A stretch of 62,839 bases of DNA, from positions 1 to 62,839 of the forward strand of contig JAAYIH010000040.1 in assembly GCA_012523545.1 (NCBI GenBank), in the 5' to 3' direction. Below the pieces are notes generated by a model, which saw only the letters and a list, made by a program, of their open reading frames with translations, was not told the origin of the DNA and searched no databases. Source of the stretch: Bacillota bacterium. Lineage in GTDB: Bacteria; Bacillota; Proteinivoracia; UBA4975. How positions within the stretch are numbered: position 1 is the first letter of the stretch; every line of letters starts with the position of its first letter. This document shows, one piece after another, positions 17,049 through 25,931 of this stretch. Both the position numbers and the translations under genes were made by a program.

Positions 17049-19283
17049 ATGGCCAAAAAGCGCAGACACCGGCGCAAAGACAGACAGCCCCATAGCGAGA
17101 TTTCCGGTCTGATCATTATAGCTGCGGCAATCTTGGCCGGAGCCAGCCTTTTGTTTACCGAAAATACGGGCTATATCGGGGGGTTGCTGAACCGCCTGCA
17201 ACAAACCATAGCCGGAGAGTATGCGCTGTTTGTGCCCTTTATTCTCATCCTGTGGGGCTTGCGGGTGATGTTCTTTCCCAATTCATCTTTGTTTGCGCGC
17301 CGCAGCGTCGGGGTCATCCTCATTGTTCTGTGCGTGCTGACGGCAGTGCACATTTTGGCTGCGCCGGAAGGGGATTATTCACCGCAAACCCTGTGGGCAA
17401 TGACCCGGCATGAAAATGTCCGCGGCGGCGGAGTGCTGGGCGCCCTGGGGGCCATGGGGCTGTACCAGGCCTTTGGTCTGGTGGGAGGCGTTGTTGTCCT
17501 GAGCTCCTTGACTTTTATCGGCCTTTTTTTGCTGATGAATATTTCTTTGCGGCAGTTTCTGCACTGGTGTGTCCGTTCTGCCAAGGCCGGCAGTGCAGCC
17601 ATCGTCAGGACGCTGGCGAAAATTAACGCCGGCATCGCCCGGCTGGTGCGCCGGCCCAAGCCGGCAGCCGAGCCGCAAATTCCCGTAGTGATTCACGATT
17701 ACCAGGCACCTGCCGCGGCGGAAGAAAAAGAGGACGGTGCACTTCTCATTCAGCCTGAGGGGGAACAACAGGCCGTTTTCCCGCGGGAAACGCAACCCGC
17801 ACCGGCCCCGGCACCCGAACTGTTCATTGAAGACGAAGAAGCCCAGGAACTTGCAGAATACCAACTGCCCCCCCTGCACCTGTTGCAAAAGACCGTCAGG
17901 CTCAAGGATCCCCAGGGGCGGCGGGAACTGGTTTCTCAGGCGGATATCCTGGAAGAAACTTTGGCCAGTTTTGGCATCGAAGCCAAAGTTATCAATGTCC
18001 ATCGCGGTCCTACCATTACCCGTTTCGAAATCCAGCCTGCCGCCGGCGTTAAGGTGAGCAGAATCGTGAATCTGGCCGATGACCTGGCCCTCAGCCTGGC
18101 TGCCACAGGGGTAAGGATTGAGGCACCGATTCCAGGCAAATCCGCCATTGGTCTTGAAATAGCCAACAAAGCCAAATCCACAGTGTACTTGCGGGAAGTT
18201 CTGGAAAGCGAGGCCTTTGTGCATAATGATTCCAAACTGGCCATTGCTCTGGGTAAGGACATTGCCGGCGAGCCTGTGGTTGCCGATTTGATGGAAATCC
18301 CGCACCTGCTCATCGCCGGCGCCACCGGTTCGGGAAAATCGGTGTGTCTTAACTCTATAATTATTAGCCTGCTTTACAAAGCCAAGCCCAATGAATTGAA
18401 ATTCTTGCTCATTGATCCCAAGGTGGTGGAATTCAACGTCTACAACGGACTGCCGCACTTGCTCTGTCCTGTAGTCACCGACCCGCGCATGGCGGCTCAG
18501 GGCCTCAAAAACATCGTCAGGGAAATGGAACACCGTTACCAGCTTTTTGCCGCCAAATCTGCCCGTGACATCATCCGGTACAACGAACTGGCTGTGCAAA
18601 ACGGCGAAAAACCGTTGCCTTACATCATCGTAGTTATCGATGAACTGGCGGATTTAATGATGACAGCAGCAGCCGAGGTGGAAGACACCATCTGCAGGAT
18701 TGCCCAAAAGTCCCGGGCGGCGGGAATCCACCTCATTGTCGCCACCCAGCGCCCTTCGGTGGATGTCATCACCGGGGTGATCAAGGCCAATATTACTTCT
18801 CGCATTGCTTTTGCCGTCTCGTCCCAGGCCGATTCCCGTACGATTTTGGACATGGCCGGGGCGGAGAAGCTGTTGGGCAGGGGAGACATGCTCTATTATC
18901 CGGTAGGAGCTGCCAAGCCCCGGCGGGTGCAGAGCGCCTACATCTCCGAGGACGAAGTGGAAAAAGTGGTCGCTTATATTTTGGGTCAGGCCTTGCCCCT
19001 GCACGGTTCCGATTTCTTGGATGCCAGCGCCCTGGAAGACGAAGGCCAACTGTCGGATGTGGACGAACTGCTGCCCGAAGCTGCCCGTTTGTTGGTGGAA
19101 AGCGGACAAGCCTCAATATCCATGTTGCAACGGCGCCTGCGCATAGGTTACACCCGGGCGGCCCGCCTCATTGACGATATGGAGCAGTTGGGCATCGTCG
19201 GCGGCTACGAAGGCAGCAAGGCCAGGAAAATCCTGGTCAACATGGCGCAACTGGAGGAGATTTTATCCGGTCTGGAAAAATAA
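17049..19283 (+). CDS. ftsK: DNA translocase FtsK/SpoIIIE
   Basis: 744 aa. Pumps chromosomal DNA through the division or sporulation septum. Four hydrophobic segments in residues 15-180, an acidic/proline linker, the RecA-like motor with Walker A GATGSGKS (about 424-431) and Walker B IVVIDELADLM, and a C-terminal winged-helix gamma domain (RRLRIGYTRAARLIDDME) that reads orienting DNA motifs. In the spoIIIE position after tepA/ylzJ. ATG with GGGGGTG upstream. Confidence 0.95.
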   Translation: MAKKRRHRRKDRQPHSEISGLIIIAAAILAGASLLFTENTGYIGGLLNRLQQTIAGEYALFVPFILILWGLRVMFFPNSSLFARRSVGVILIVLCVLTAVHILAAPEGDYSPQTLWAMTRHENVRGGGVLGALGAMGLYQAFGLVGGVVVLSSLTFIGLFLLMNISLRQFLHWCVRSAKAGSAAIVRTLAKINAGIARLVRRPKPAAEPQIPVVIHDYQAPAAAEEKEDGALLIQPEGEQQAVFPRETQPAPAPAPELFIEDEEAQELAEYQLPPLHLLQKTVRLKDPQGRRELVSQADILEETLASFGIEAKVINVHRGPTITRFEIQPAAGVKVSRIVNLADDLALSLAATGVRIEAPIPGKSAIGLEIANKAKSTVYLREVLESEAFVHNDSKLAIALGKDIAGEPVVADLMEIPHLLIAGATGSGKSVCLNSIIISLLYKAKPNELKFLLIDPKVVEFNVYNGLPHLLCPVVTDPRMAAQGLKNIVREMEHRYQLFAAKSARDIIRYNELAVQNGEKPLPYIIVVIDELADLMMTAAAEVEDTICRIAQKSRAAGIHLIVATQRPSVDVITGVIKANITSRIAFAVSSQADSRTILDMAGAEKLLGRGDMLYYPVGAAKPRRVQSAYISEDEVEKVVAYILGQALPLHGSDFLDASALEDEGQLSDVDELLPEAARLLVESGQASISMLQRRLRIGYTRAARLIDDMEQLGIVGGYEGSKARKILVNMAQLEEILSGLEK

Positions 19284-19306
19284 AACCCGGGTTACCGGGT
19301 TTTTTC
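19282..19306. terminator. Bidirectional terminator between convergent genes
   Basis: AAAACCCGG / CCGGGTTTT stem (19282-19290 and 19295-19303) containing the stops of both ftsK (+) and the ATPase gene (-), with T or A runs on both sides. Confidence 0.8.
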
Positions 19307-20323
19307 CATTTCCAAAATGCGTTCCAGTATTTGTTGCCGGAGCATGTTGGCACAGTCAAAATCCATGTGGGGGGTGTACAGCGCCTCCAGCTCGAAGTGC
19401 CTTTGCCGGGCCTGAAACAGCGCCGCTGTAGCCTGTTGCAGACTGGATTTTATCTGGGCGGCAAGAGCGGAGTTGTCGGGTTCAGGCGGACCAAAGACTT
19501 CTCCTTGTATTTCCAGGTCGTGGAGAGAATGCACAGTAATGACGGCTATGGCGCCGGGGATAAAAATGTGCTCCAGGTATTCCGGTTGCAAGGCGCAATA
19601 CAGATAAAGGGCGGAAATTCTTCTCTTCTCCAGGACTTGGGCAATTGCTTTCAGCACGTAATCGTTGTATGCTCGGTTATCGCCCTGCAGGTAAACCCGT
19701 ACCGGCGCCTTTTCCTGCAGTTGGTGCAGAAAACTGACCAGGCCGGTCCCGGTTATGGCAGAAGCAAAGGCTTTGCGCCTGCCGCCGGTCCCCTGGGAAG
19801 GCAAGCGGTCAATTATTGCCGCCGCATCGGTTGCAGCCTGGCTGTAAATGATGCCGGGGCGTTCCGTGGCTTGCATCAGTTCCTTTTGCCGGGCGGCCAG
19901 GGCCAGCCATTGGTAAGCTATCTGATAATGGGCAGTGATTTCCTTTTTGAGGGTCTGTATTTCTTTGCGGTGCCGGTGCAGGGCACGGTCATCCCAGCAG
20001 GCGCCCAAGTCCACGATTTGGTGCACGGCGCCGGGCAGTCGCGGTTCCAGGACGTGAGGCGCCGTGCCGTCGACCACGGCAATGTTCAGCCGGTGGATGA
20101 AGATTCCGTCCAGGGAGTTTTCATCTGCCGAACAAAAGTACCTGTCCACAGGATGGCGGGTCTCCACCTGGCGGGCGAGTTCCCTCAGCAATGTGGATTT
20201 TCCCGTTCCCGGGCCGCCTTTGAGGATGAAGACCTTTTGATAATCATCCCTGTTTAGAAAGCGGTAAAAAGAATAAAAGCCCTTGGCGGAGTTTGCGCCG
20301 GCAAAAAGCGATATCCCAACCAT
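19292..20323 (-). CDS. P-loop ATPase of unknown role (PRK06851-like)
   Basis: 343 aa. One clear Walker A, GGPGTGKST, at residues 36-44 after an N-terminal FAGANSAKGFYSFY that looks family specific. Charged helical regions occur around 120-155 and at the C-terminus. The general pattern matches a family of uncharacterised ATPases common in spore-forming Firmicutes; a role is not known to me. It runs against its neighbours and has its own GGAGGAATAAG ribosome-binding site. A CATAAAATA sequence upstream fits a mother-cell (sigma-E/K) -10. I infer, but cannot show, a sporulation link. Confidence 0.75.
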   Translation of the reverse strand: MVGISLFAGANSAKGFYSFYRFLNRDDYQKVFILKGGPGTGKSTLLRELARQVETRHPVDRYFCSADENSLDGIFIHRLNIAVVDGTAPHVLEPRLPGAVHQIVDLGACWDDRALHRHRKEIQTLKKEITAHYQIAYQWLALAARQKELMQATERPGIIYSQAATDAAAIIDRLPSQGTGGRRKAFASAITGTGLVSFLHQLQEKAPVRVYLQGDNRAYNDYVLKAIAQVLEKRRISALYLYCALQPEYLEHIFIPGAIAVITVHSLHDLEIQGEVFGPPEPDNSALAAQIKSSLQQATAALFQARQRHFELEALYTPHMDFDCANMLRQQILERILEMEKTR

Positions 20324-20343
20324 CTTATTCCTCCTCCCGATAT

Positions 20344-20352
20344 TATTTTATG
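20344..20352 (-). promoter_or_regulatory. Candidate mother-cell (sigma-E/K) -10 element for the ATPase gene
   Basis: Read on the minus strand: CATAAAATA, a full match to the sigma-K -10 pattern CATANNNTA; an AC dinucleotide lies 15 bases upstream (16 is usual). About 20 bases before the start codon. Confidence 0.3.
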
Positions 20353-20387
20353 CCCCCGGTGCACACGGTGCATTTGCCCTGAAAATT

Positions 20388-20396
20388 TGATATAAT
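20388..20396 (+). promoter_or_regulatory. Extended -10 promoter for ymfK
   Basis: TGATATAAT matches the extended -10 TGNTATAAT exactly; 17 bases upstream is GTGCAT, a poor -35, as is common for extended -10 promoters. Confidence 0.5.
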
Positions 20397-20417
20397 TATT
20401 TGCATGGGGTGAAGGCG

Positions 20418-21179
20418 ATGGAATGGTACATGGAGTACGTCATTCATCAGGACCGGCCGGGCTTGCTGGGAGATGTGGCGACATTTTTGGGGCTTATGGG
20501 CGTGAATATTACCATGATTAACGGTATTGCCAGCCATAAGCGCGGCCTGTTGCTGACCTGCAACGATCCGGCGCGCATGGTGGCACTAAAAAATACTTTG
20601 TTGCGGGCTTCCAATATAAAGCTCACTGCTTTTCGCAAGCCTAATTTCGTCGACCGAATCAATCTCAAGCACGGAAAAGTCATCCAGCAAGATCCGGAGA
20701 ACCCCAATACTTTCCGTTTCGTCCGTGAGGAACTGGGAATTCTGGTGGATTTTATCGGCGAGGTTCTCTCCAGGCAAAAGCCCGTCATCGGCATGCGCGG
20801 CATGCCGCGGGTGGGGAAGACAGAGGCGGCAATCGCAGCCTGTGTCCACGCCAACAAAAAATGGGTGGTGCTCTCCTCCACCCTGATGCGCCTCATCATG
20901 CGCACAGGACTGACGGAGGATGAAAGGAGTCCTGATTGTGTATATTTAATCGATGGAATTGTTTCGGGGGTGCGGGGAAACAGGGAGCACAAACAGCTGG
21001 TTGCCGAAATCCTGGAGCATCCGGCGCCCAAGATTATCGAGCACCCCGATATATTTTTGCGCGAATTTGAATTGGACAAGGGGTTATTTGACTATATCCT
21101 GGAATTGCGCCGCACCCCTGACGAAGTAATCGATTATCAACTGGTGGCCCAGTCCTTTTCTGCATTTGACATTAGTTGA
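20418..21179 (+). CDS. ymfK: YmfK-like protein (DUF3388): ACT domain plus P-loop-like domain
   Basis: 253 aa from the ATG at 20418, which follows GGGGTGAAGG; the upstream TTG lacks a ribosome-binding site. The N-terminal 75 residues form an ACT-like domain (DRPGLLGDVATFLGLMGVNIT), usually a small-molecule sensor. It is followed by GMRGMPRVGKTEAAI, which has the form of a Walker A loop (G128-T135), and a C-terminal domain with YLIDGIVSG that could be Walker B-like. B. subtilis ymfK sits in the same order before ymfM and pgsA. Function unknown; a ligand-sensing NTPase is an inference from these motifs. Confidence 0.8.
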   Translation: MEWYMEYVIHQDRPGLLGDVATFLGLMGVNITMINGIASHKRGLLLTCNDPARMVALKNTLLRASNIKLTAFRKPNFVDRINLKHGKVIQQDPENPNTFRFVREELGILVDFIGEVLSRQKPVIGMRGMPRVGKTEAAIAACVHANKKWVVLSSTLMRLIMRTGLTEDERSPDCVYLIDGIVSGVRGNREHKQLVAEILEHPAPKIIEHPDIFLREFELDKGLFDYILELRRTPDEVIDYQLVAQSFSAFDIS

Positions 21180-21190
21180 GGTGAACCCGG

Positions 21191-21958
21191 ATGGAAGAAA
21201 TAATGAAGCGGTTAATTGAAGCGCGACACAAAGCAAACCTCAGCCTCCAGGATATTCATGAACGCACACGGATTTCCCTGAAACAACTGGAGCACCTCGA
21301 AGCATTGCAGTTCGACAAGATCGGCCCTGCCGTTTATGTCCGGGGCTTTATGCGCCGATATGCCCAGGAAGTGGGTATTGATCCCGATACTTTGTGGGAA
21401 CCGGAAGACAGTCAGGTGGTGGTTGCTCCCGCCAGAGTGCCCCGGCATCACCTTACCCGCCGCAAGTTTGAATGGGGCCCCCTGGTGCGTGTCATTGTTA
21501 TTGTGGCGATTCTGGCCCTGGCCGGGGTCCTTATCCGTGCAGCCATCTTGAACTTCCTGCAGCCTGCGCCTCCTGCTCCCCCGGCACCTCCGGAACAGCA
21601 GGAGCAAGAAGATCCCAATTTGGAAGAGCCTCAACCCGAACCAATACTCAGTGAGATAGCCGCAAATGATTCCGAAGCTGTGTATGCAGTGCAAAATGTC
21701 GACGCTTTGGAGATTGTCATCACTTATTCCGGCAATTGCTGGACCCGTATTTTTGTCGACGGCGAAAAGACCAGGGAAGGCACCTTTGGCGCCGGTCACA
21801 GCGAGGAAATCGGGCCTGCTCAGGTGGTGCGAATCAGATTTGGCGCGCCCAAATATGTCAACGTCGAGGTCAACGGCATGGCCATTGAAACCCCCGACAT
21901 AACCAGGGGATTTAACCTGGAAATAAGGCTGGAGGAGGATGGGCAGGTTACTGACTGA
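21191..21958 (+). CDS. rodZ: RodZ-like membrane HTH protein (YmfM)
   Basis: 255 aa: N-terminal Cro/C1-type helix-turn-helix (residues about 8-70, SLQDIHERTRISLKQLEHLEA), basic linker, one transmembrane helix at about 98-118, a Pro/Glu-rich spacer, and an external DUF4115 beta domain. RodZ binds MreB in the cytoplasm and links it to cell wall elongation. GAGGTGAA precedes the ATG. Matches B. subtilis ymfM in position. Confidence 0.88.
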   Translation: MEEIMKRLIEARHKANLSLQDIHERTRISLKQLEHLEALQFDKIGPAVYVRGFMRRYAQEVGIDPDTLWEPEDSQVVVAPARVPRHHLTRRKFEWGPLVRVIVIVAILALAGVLIRAAILNFLQPAPPAPPAPPEQQEQEDPNLEEPQPEPILSEIAANDSEAVYAVQNVDALEIVITYSGNCWTRIFVDGEKTREGTFGAGHSEEIGPAQVVRIRFGAPKYVNVEVNGMAIETPDITRGFNLEIRLEEDGQVTD

Positions 21959-21962
21959 AAAC

Positions 21963-23267
21963 ATGATGCACACAGTAGCAGTGGTTAGTCTGGGTTGTCC
22001 CAAGAATCAGATTGACGCCGAGACCATGCTGGGTCTGCTGGCGGAAAAAGGATACAGTTTGCTCAACCGGCCCGAAAAGGCGGAGGTCATCATCGTCAAC
22101 ACCTGCGGTTTTATCGACAAGGCCCGGGAAGAATCGGTGCAGCAAATTCTGGCCATGGCTGAATACAAGCGCGCCGGCACGTGCCGGCAGCTCATAGTCA
22201 CCGGTTGTCTTGCCCAACGCTACAGCGCGGAATTGGCCCGTGAGCTGCCCGAAGTTGACGCTTTTGTGGGCACGGGGCAGGTGGACAAAATTGCCGAAGT
22301 TATAACCGCCAACCAATCCTGCCTGGGGTCGCCGGATCGCTATGACGGCGTTGCCGAAACCAGGCGCATTTTTTCCACCTTCCCTTACGGATATTTGAAA
22401 ATCGCCGAAGGATGCAATAATTGGTGTTCCTATTGCGTCATTCCCCGCCTCAGAGGGAAACTGCGCAGCAAACCGCAGGAACAAATAATTGCCGAGGCCC
22501 GGCGCATGGTGGACAGCGGCATACGGGAAATTGTACTCATCGCGCAGGACACTGCTCAATATGGACTGGATTGGGGCGGCCGCAGCCAACTGCCGGAATT
22601 GTTGCGTCGCCTGGAAGCGGCGGTTGGAAATGCATGGCTCCGCGTGATGTACTGTTACCCCGACCGCATCAGCCCGGAGTTGCTGGATGTGGTGGCCGGT
22701 TCCGATGTAATCTGCAAGTATCTGGATATCCCCCTGCAACACAGCCATCCCGATATCCTTGCCAGCATGGGACGCAACCGCAGGGGAGCGGATTTGCTGA
22801 AGCTTATCGAGACTGTGCGCCGCCATGTCCCCGGAATTGCACTGCGGACAACCTTTATTGTCGGTTATCCCGGCGAAACCGAGGAACATTTTCAGCATTT
22901 GCTCGATTTCGTACGCTGGGCGGAATTTGATCATCTTGGGGCCTTTATGTATTCCCGGGAGGAAGGAACTCCTGCGGCCAGACTCAAACCCCAGGTTTCT
23001 GCCGGGGTTAAAGCAAGGCGGTACAGGGAGCTGATGGAGACTCAGCAGAAAATCGTTCTTCAGCGCAACGCCCGGCAGGCGGGCAAGGAGTTTACTGCTC
23101 TGGTCGATGACGTCCGGGGCGCCAAGGCTACAGCTCGTTCGCAATGGCAAGCTCCGGAAGTGGACAGCGCCGTCATTCTTCCTGCCGGCAGTCTTAAACC
23201 GGGCGATATGGTTAACGTCCGTTGCACCGGCTTCGACGGCTACGATTTGGTGGGGGTGAAGATATAA
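21963..23267 (+). CDS. rimO: Ribosomal protein S12 methylthiotransferase RimO
   Basis: 434 aa from the ATG at 21963. Radical SAM enzyme adding a methylthio group to Asp of S12. N-terminal UPF0004 cysteines (SLGCPKN, NTCGF, TGCLAQ), radical SAM CNNWCSYC (about residue 151), and a C-terminal TRAM domain. The frame is open from ATG 21939, which abuts GGAGGAGG and overlaps rodZ; the extra eight residues are not conserved-looking, but neither start has an ideal site. The paralogue miaB is at 49 kb; the SLGCPKN motif separates RimO from MiaB. Confidence 0.93.
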   Translation: MMHTVAVVSLGCPKNQIDAETMLGLLAEKGYSLLNRPEKAEVIIVNTCGFIDKAREESVQQILAMAEYKRAGTCRQLIVTGCLAQRYSAELARELPEVDAFVGTGQVDKIAEVITANQSCLGSPDRYDGVAETRRIFSTFPYGYLKIAEGCNNWCSYCVIPRLRGKLRSKPQEQIIAEARRMVDSGIREIVLIAQDTAQYGLDWGGRSQLPELLRRLEAAVGNAWLRVMYCYPDRISPELLDVVAGSDVICKYLDIPLQHSHPDILASMGRNRRGADLLKLIETVRRHVPGIALRTTFIVGYPGETEEHFQHLLDFVRWAEFDHLGAFMYSREEGTPAARLKPQVSAGVKARRYRELMETQQKIVLQRNARQAGKEFTALVDDVRGAKATARSQWQAPEVDSAVILPAGSLKPGDMVNVRCTGFDGYDLVGVKI

Positions 23268-23268
23268 A

Positions 23269-23853
23269 ATGGAGAATGCTGCCAACAGGATTACGCTGGC
23301 CAGAATTTTTTTGGCGCCGCTTTTTATAGTTATTATTTTAACTAAAATTCCCAACGGCGAGTTCTGGGCTGCTCTGGTTTTTGTGCTGGCCGCCATTACC
23401 GACGGCCTGGACGGATATATTGCCCGCAAAAACAAAATTGTCAGTACTGTGGGGAAGTTCCTCGATCCCCTGGCCGACAAGCTTATGGTGTCAGCGGCGC
23501 TGATAACTTTGGCCTGGATGGGGCAAATAGGCCCTCTGGAAGTGTTCATTATTATCAGCAGGGAGTTTGCCGTCACCGGTCTGCGGGTGATTGCGGCGGG
23601 AGAAGGCCACGTCATTGCGGCAAGCAAGCTGGGCAAAGCCAAGACCTTTTCCCAAATTATCGCCATTACCGCCGTCACCCTGAATGCGGGCCTGGAAAAG
23701 GGTTACCCGTTGTTGCAGAAACTGTTGGGTTTCTTGCCGGTGGAAATTATCTCCCGGGTCAGCATGTTTGTTGCAGTAATATTGACTGTAGTTTCCGGCG
23801 TCGATTACTTTATAAAAAATAAAAATGTAATTTTCCAAAAGGATGGCCGCTAG
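23269..23853 (+). CDS. pgsA: CDP-diacylglycerol-glycerol-3-phosphate 3-phosphatidyltransferase
   Basis: 194 aa membrane enzyme of phosphatidylglycerol synthesis. The CDP-alcohol phosphatidyltransferase signature DG-x2-AR-x8-G-x3-D-x3-D is exact (from DGYIAR to DPLAD). Several hydrophobic helices. ATG two bases after the rimO stop. The stop codon lies in the terminator loop. Confidence 0.95.
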   Translation: MENAANRITLARIFLAPLFIVIILTKIPNGEFWAALVFVLAAITDGLDGYIARKNKIVSTVGKFLDPLADKLMVSAALITLAWMGQIGPLEVFIIISREFAVTGLRVIAAGEGHVIAASKLGKAKTFSQIIAITAVTLNAGLEKGYPLLQKLLGFLPVEIISRVSMFVAVILTVVSGVDYFIKNKNVIFQKDGR

Positions 23854-23866
23854 CCATCCTTTTTTT
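23837..23866 (+). terminator. Rho-independent terminator after pgsA
   Basis: AAAAGGATGGC / GCCATCCTTTT (23837-23847 and 23853-23863), 5-base loop with the stop codon, then more T. Confidence 0.88.
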
Positions 23867-23891
23867 GTCATGTCCGGCCGCAGTGCGCCTG

Positions 23892-23900
23892 TGGTATAAT
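23892..23900 (+). promoter_or_regulatory. Extended -10 promoter of the FtsH-like unit
   Basis: TGGTATAAT matches TGNTATAAT exactly, 34 bases before the start at 23934. No convincing -35 at the right distance. Confidence 0.5.
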
Positions 23901-23933
23901 CGATTATGTAAACAGAGGGAGGAGGTTGTTTCG

Positions 23934-24425
23934 ATGCGCTGGAACTTATTCGTACCACTGGCCGTACTCTGCACTGTTCTGGGATTACTGGGCAATTATT
24001 ATTGGCACGTTTCCGCCTCCACCCGCTATCTGGCCAACGTCAAAGAACAAGCTGACGCTGACATAAGTATGGTTGGCGATACCCTTTTAATCAGCATTTC
24101 AGCGGGACAAGCCCTGAGTGAGTTTTTGCCCCGATTGGAAGGCGACAAACTGGGAAAACTGCTGGCGCGGAATAAAATTGACCTGTGCAGGAAGGATTCA
24201 TTGCCGGTGGACGGCGGTCTGAAAAATCAAGTGGATTTGGTTGTCGCTCAGGCACTGGCCACCGAGGAATTCTATAACGCGGAGCGCATATTGAGGCAAC
24301 TGGCCGAAGAGCATGGCATGACGGCGGAATTAACCATCTGGCAGGGATTGCTGGTTGCCGAGGTCAGGGATGCCGGGCACAGCTATATAGCCCACGGCCG
24401 CTTAAAGGAAGGGATCCGGCCATGA
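23934..24425 (+). CDS. Membrane-anchored protein of unknown function, partner of the FtsH-like protease
   Basis: 163 aa from the ATG at 23934, preceded by GAGGGAGGAGG. One N-terminal hydrophobic segment (residues 5-22) followed by about 140 residues predicted outside or inside the membrane, with no motif I recognise. The stop overlaps the start of the FtsH-like gene (ATGA), so the two are translated together and probably act together. It may be a substrate adaptor or the missing extra-membrane module of the protease; this is inference from coupling alone. Confidence 0.7.
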   Translation: MRWNLFVPLAVLCTVLGLLGNYYWHVSASTRYLANVKEQADADISMVGDTLLISISAGQALSEFLPRLEGDKLGKLLARNKIDLCRKDSLPVDGGLKNQVDLVVAQALATEEFYNAERILRQLAEEHGMTAELTIWQGLLVAEVRDAGHSYIAHGRLKEGIRP

Positions 24426-25888
24426 TGGAACTGGCAGCTGCCCTGATGGTCGCCGTCCTTGCGGTACTGGCTTATAATGGCGTAAAAATAATGCCTTTGC
24501 TGTTGGCATTGACTCTTGCCTATATCCTGTTGAAGCGTTTTGAGATTCTGGACAAACTGGGCAGTTTTGGGCCGGTTCCCGGCGGAAAGACGCATATATC
24601 GGAAATCTGCTTTGATTGCATCGGCGGCCAGGCTGAAGCCAAGCAGGAGCTAATGGAGGCCCTGGACCTGCTGCAAAAATCCCATGCCAACTCCCTTGGT
24701 GTCCGGGCTTTGGGCGGGATTATGTTGCAGGGTCCTCCGGGGACGGGGAAAACCCTGATGGCCCGCGCGGCGGCCAATTACACCGATTCTGTGTTTGTTT
24801 CCGCAGCCGGCAGCGAATTCATTGAGATGTATGCCGGCGTAGGGGCAAAACGGGTGCGGGAGTTGTTTGCCAAAGCGAGGCGGTTGGCCCGCAGGCAGAA
24901 AAAAGCTTCAGCGGTGATTTTTATCGACGAGCTGGATGTGGTGGGCGCCAAGCGGGGCAAGGTCGAAAGCCACATGGAATACGACCAGACCCTTAACCAG
25001 CTCCTGGTGGAACTGGATGGAATCGAAGACCAGCAGGATGTCAGCCTGTTCGTGCTGGGAGCCACCAACAGGATTGACCTGCTGGATGAAGCCCTGCTCC
25101 GCCCCGGCAGGTTTGACCGCATTGTGGAAATGAACCTGCCCGATTACGAAGGGCGTCTGGAGATACTGAAAATCCACGCTGCCGACAAGCCGCTGGCCCC
25201 GGATGTGGATTTGGGGGAAATTGCTCAACAGACCTTTGGCTTTTCCGGCGCTCATCTTGCCAACTTAGTCAATGAAGCGGCCATTCAGGCCATGCGTCGC
25301 GATGATGACTGCTTGCGGCAAAGGGATTTCCTCGATTCTATTGACAAGGTCCAGTTGGGGACGGCGCGGGAGGGGCTCCTCAGCTCCGAAGAAAAATACA
25401 GGGTTGCCGTCCACGAGTGCGGGCACGCCCTGATCAGCGAAACCTATTTCCCCGGCTCGGTATCAACTGTGACGGTAGTCCCGCGTTCCAAAACCCTTGG
25501 GTTTATTCGCCAAAAGGAGACTTCCAGCCCCGTTTTGCAAACCGAATCATATTTGCACAAGCAATTGGGGGTGCTTTTGGCTGGCGGGACGGCGGAGCAA
25601 CTGATTCTGGGCGAGAGAAGCACCGGCGCCGCCAACGATTATCAGCGGGCTGTGGAGCTCAGCGAGTTAATTATTTCCCACGGCTTATCGCGTTTGGGCA
25701 TTGTCAATATACGCAATCTGGACAAAGATGTATTAACGAAAGTAACCGGAGAAATCATTTCCGAACGCGGCAAAGAGGTGGAGCAAATTCTGGAGCAGCA
25801 ACGGTCGGCCTTGCTGGCCGGCGCCGATGTCCTGATGCGGCAGGAAAGGATTTCAGGAGAGGAATTCAGAAAGCTGATGTGCAACTGA
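24422..25888 (+). CDS. FtsH-like AAA+ zinc metalloprotease, short form
   Basis: 488 aa, shorter than FtsH (about 600-650). Two hydrophobic segments at 4-18 and 22-38 with almost no loop between them, so the extracytoplasmic domain of FtsH is missing. AAA module: Walker A GPPGTGKT (104-111), Walker B VIFIDELD (165-172), arginine finger region RPGRFDR (227-233). The pore motif is MYAGVG where FtsH usually has MFVGVG. Protease module intact: HECGH (331-335) and the third zinc ligand in GAANDYQRA (D406). Likely a second, specialised FtsH-type protease; the housekeeping ftsH is not in this window. Coupled to the upstream membrane protein. Confidence 0.87.
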   Translation: MMELAAALMVAVLAVLAYNGVKIMPLLLALTLAYILLKRFEILDKLGSFGPVPGGKTHISEICFDCIGGQAEAKQELMEALDLLQKSHANSLGVRALGGIMLQGPPGTGKTLMARAAANYTDSVFVSAAGSEFIEMYAGVGAKRVRELFAKARRLARRQKKASAVIFIDELDVVGAKRGKVESHMEYDQTLNQLLVELDGIEDQQDVSLFVLGATNRIDLLDEALLRPGRFDRIVEMNLPDYEGRLEILKIHAADKPLAPDVDLGEIAQQTFGFSGAHLANLVNEAAIQAMRRDDDCLRQRDFLDSIDKVQLGTAREGLLSSEEKYRVAVHECGHALISETYFPGSVSTVTVVPRSKTLGFIRQKETSSPVLQTESYLHKQLGVLLAGGTAEQLILGERSTGAANDYQRAVELSELIISHGLSRLGIVNIRNLDKDVLTKVTGEIISERGKEVEQILEQQRSALLAGADVLMRQERISGEEFRKLMCN

Positions 25889-25908
25889 TAAACCCGCCGG
25901 GTTTATCA
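25886..25908 (+). terminator. Hairpin after the FtsH-like gene
   Basis: Perfect 10-bp stem TGATAAACCC / GGGTTTATCA beginning in the stop codon, loop of 3; no T run, so termination is uncertain. Confidence 0.45.
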
Positions 25909-25931
25909 GGTACATAAAAGAGGTGAGTGAA

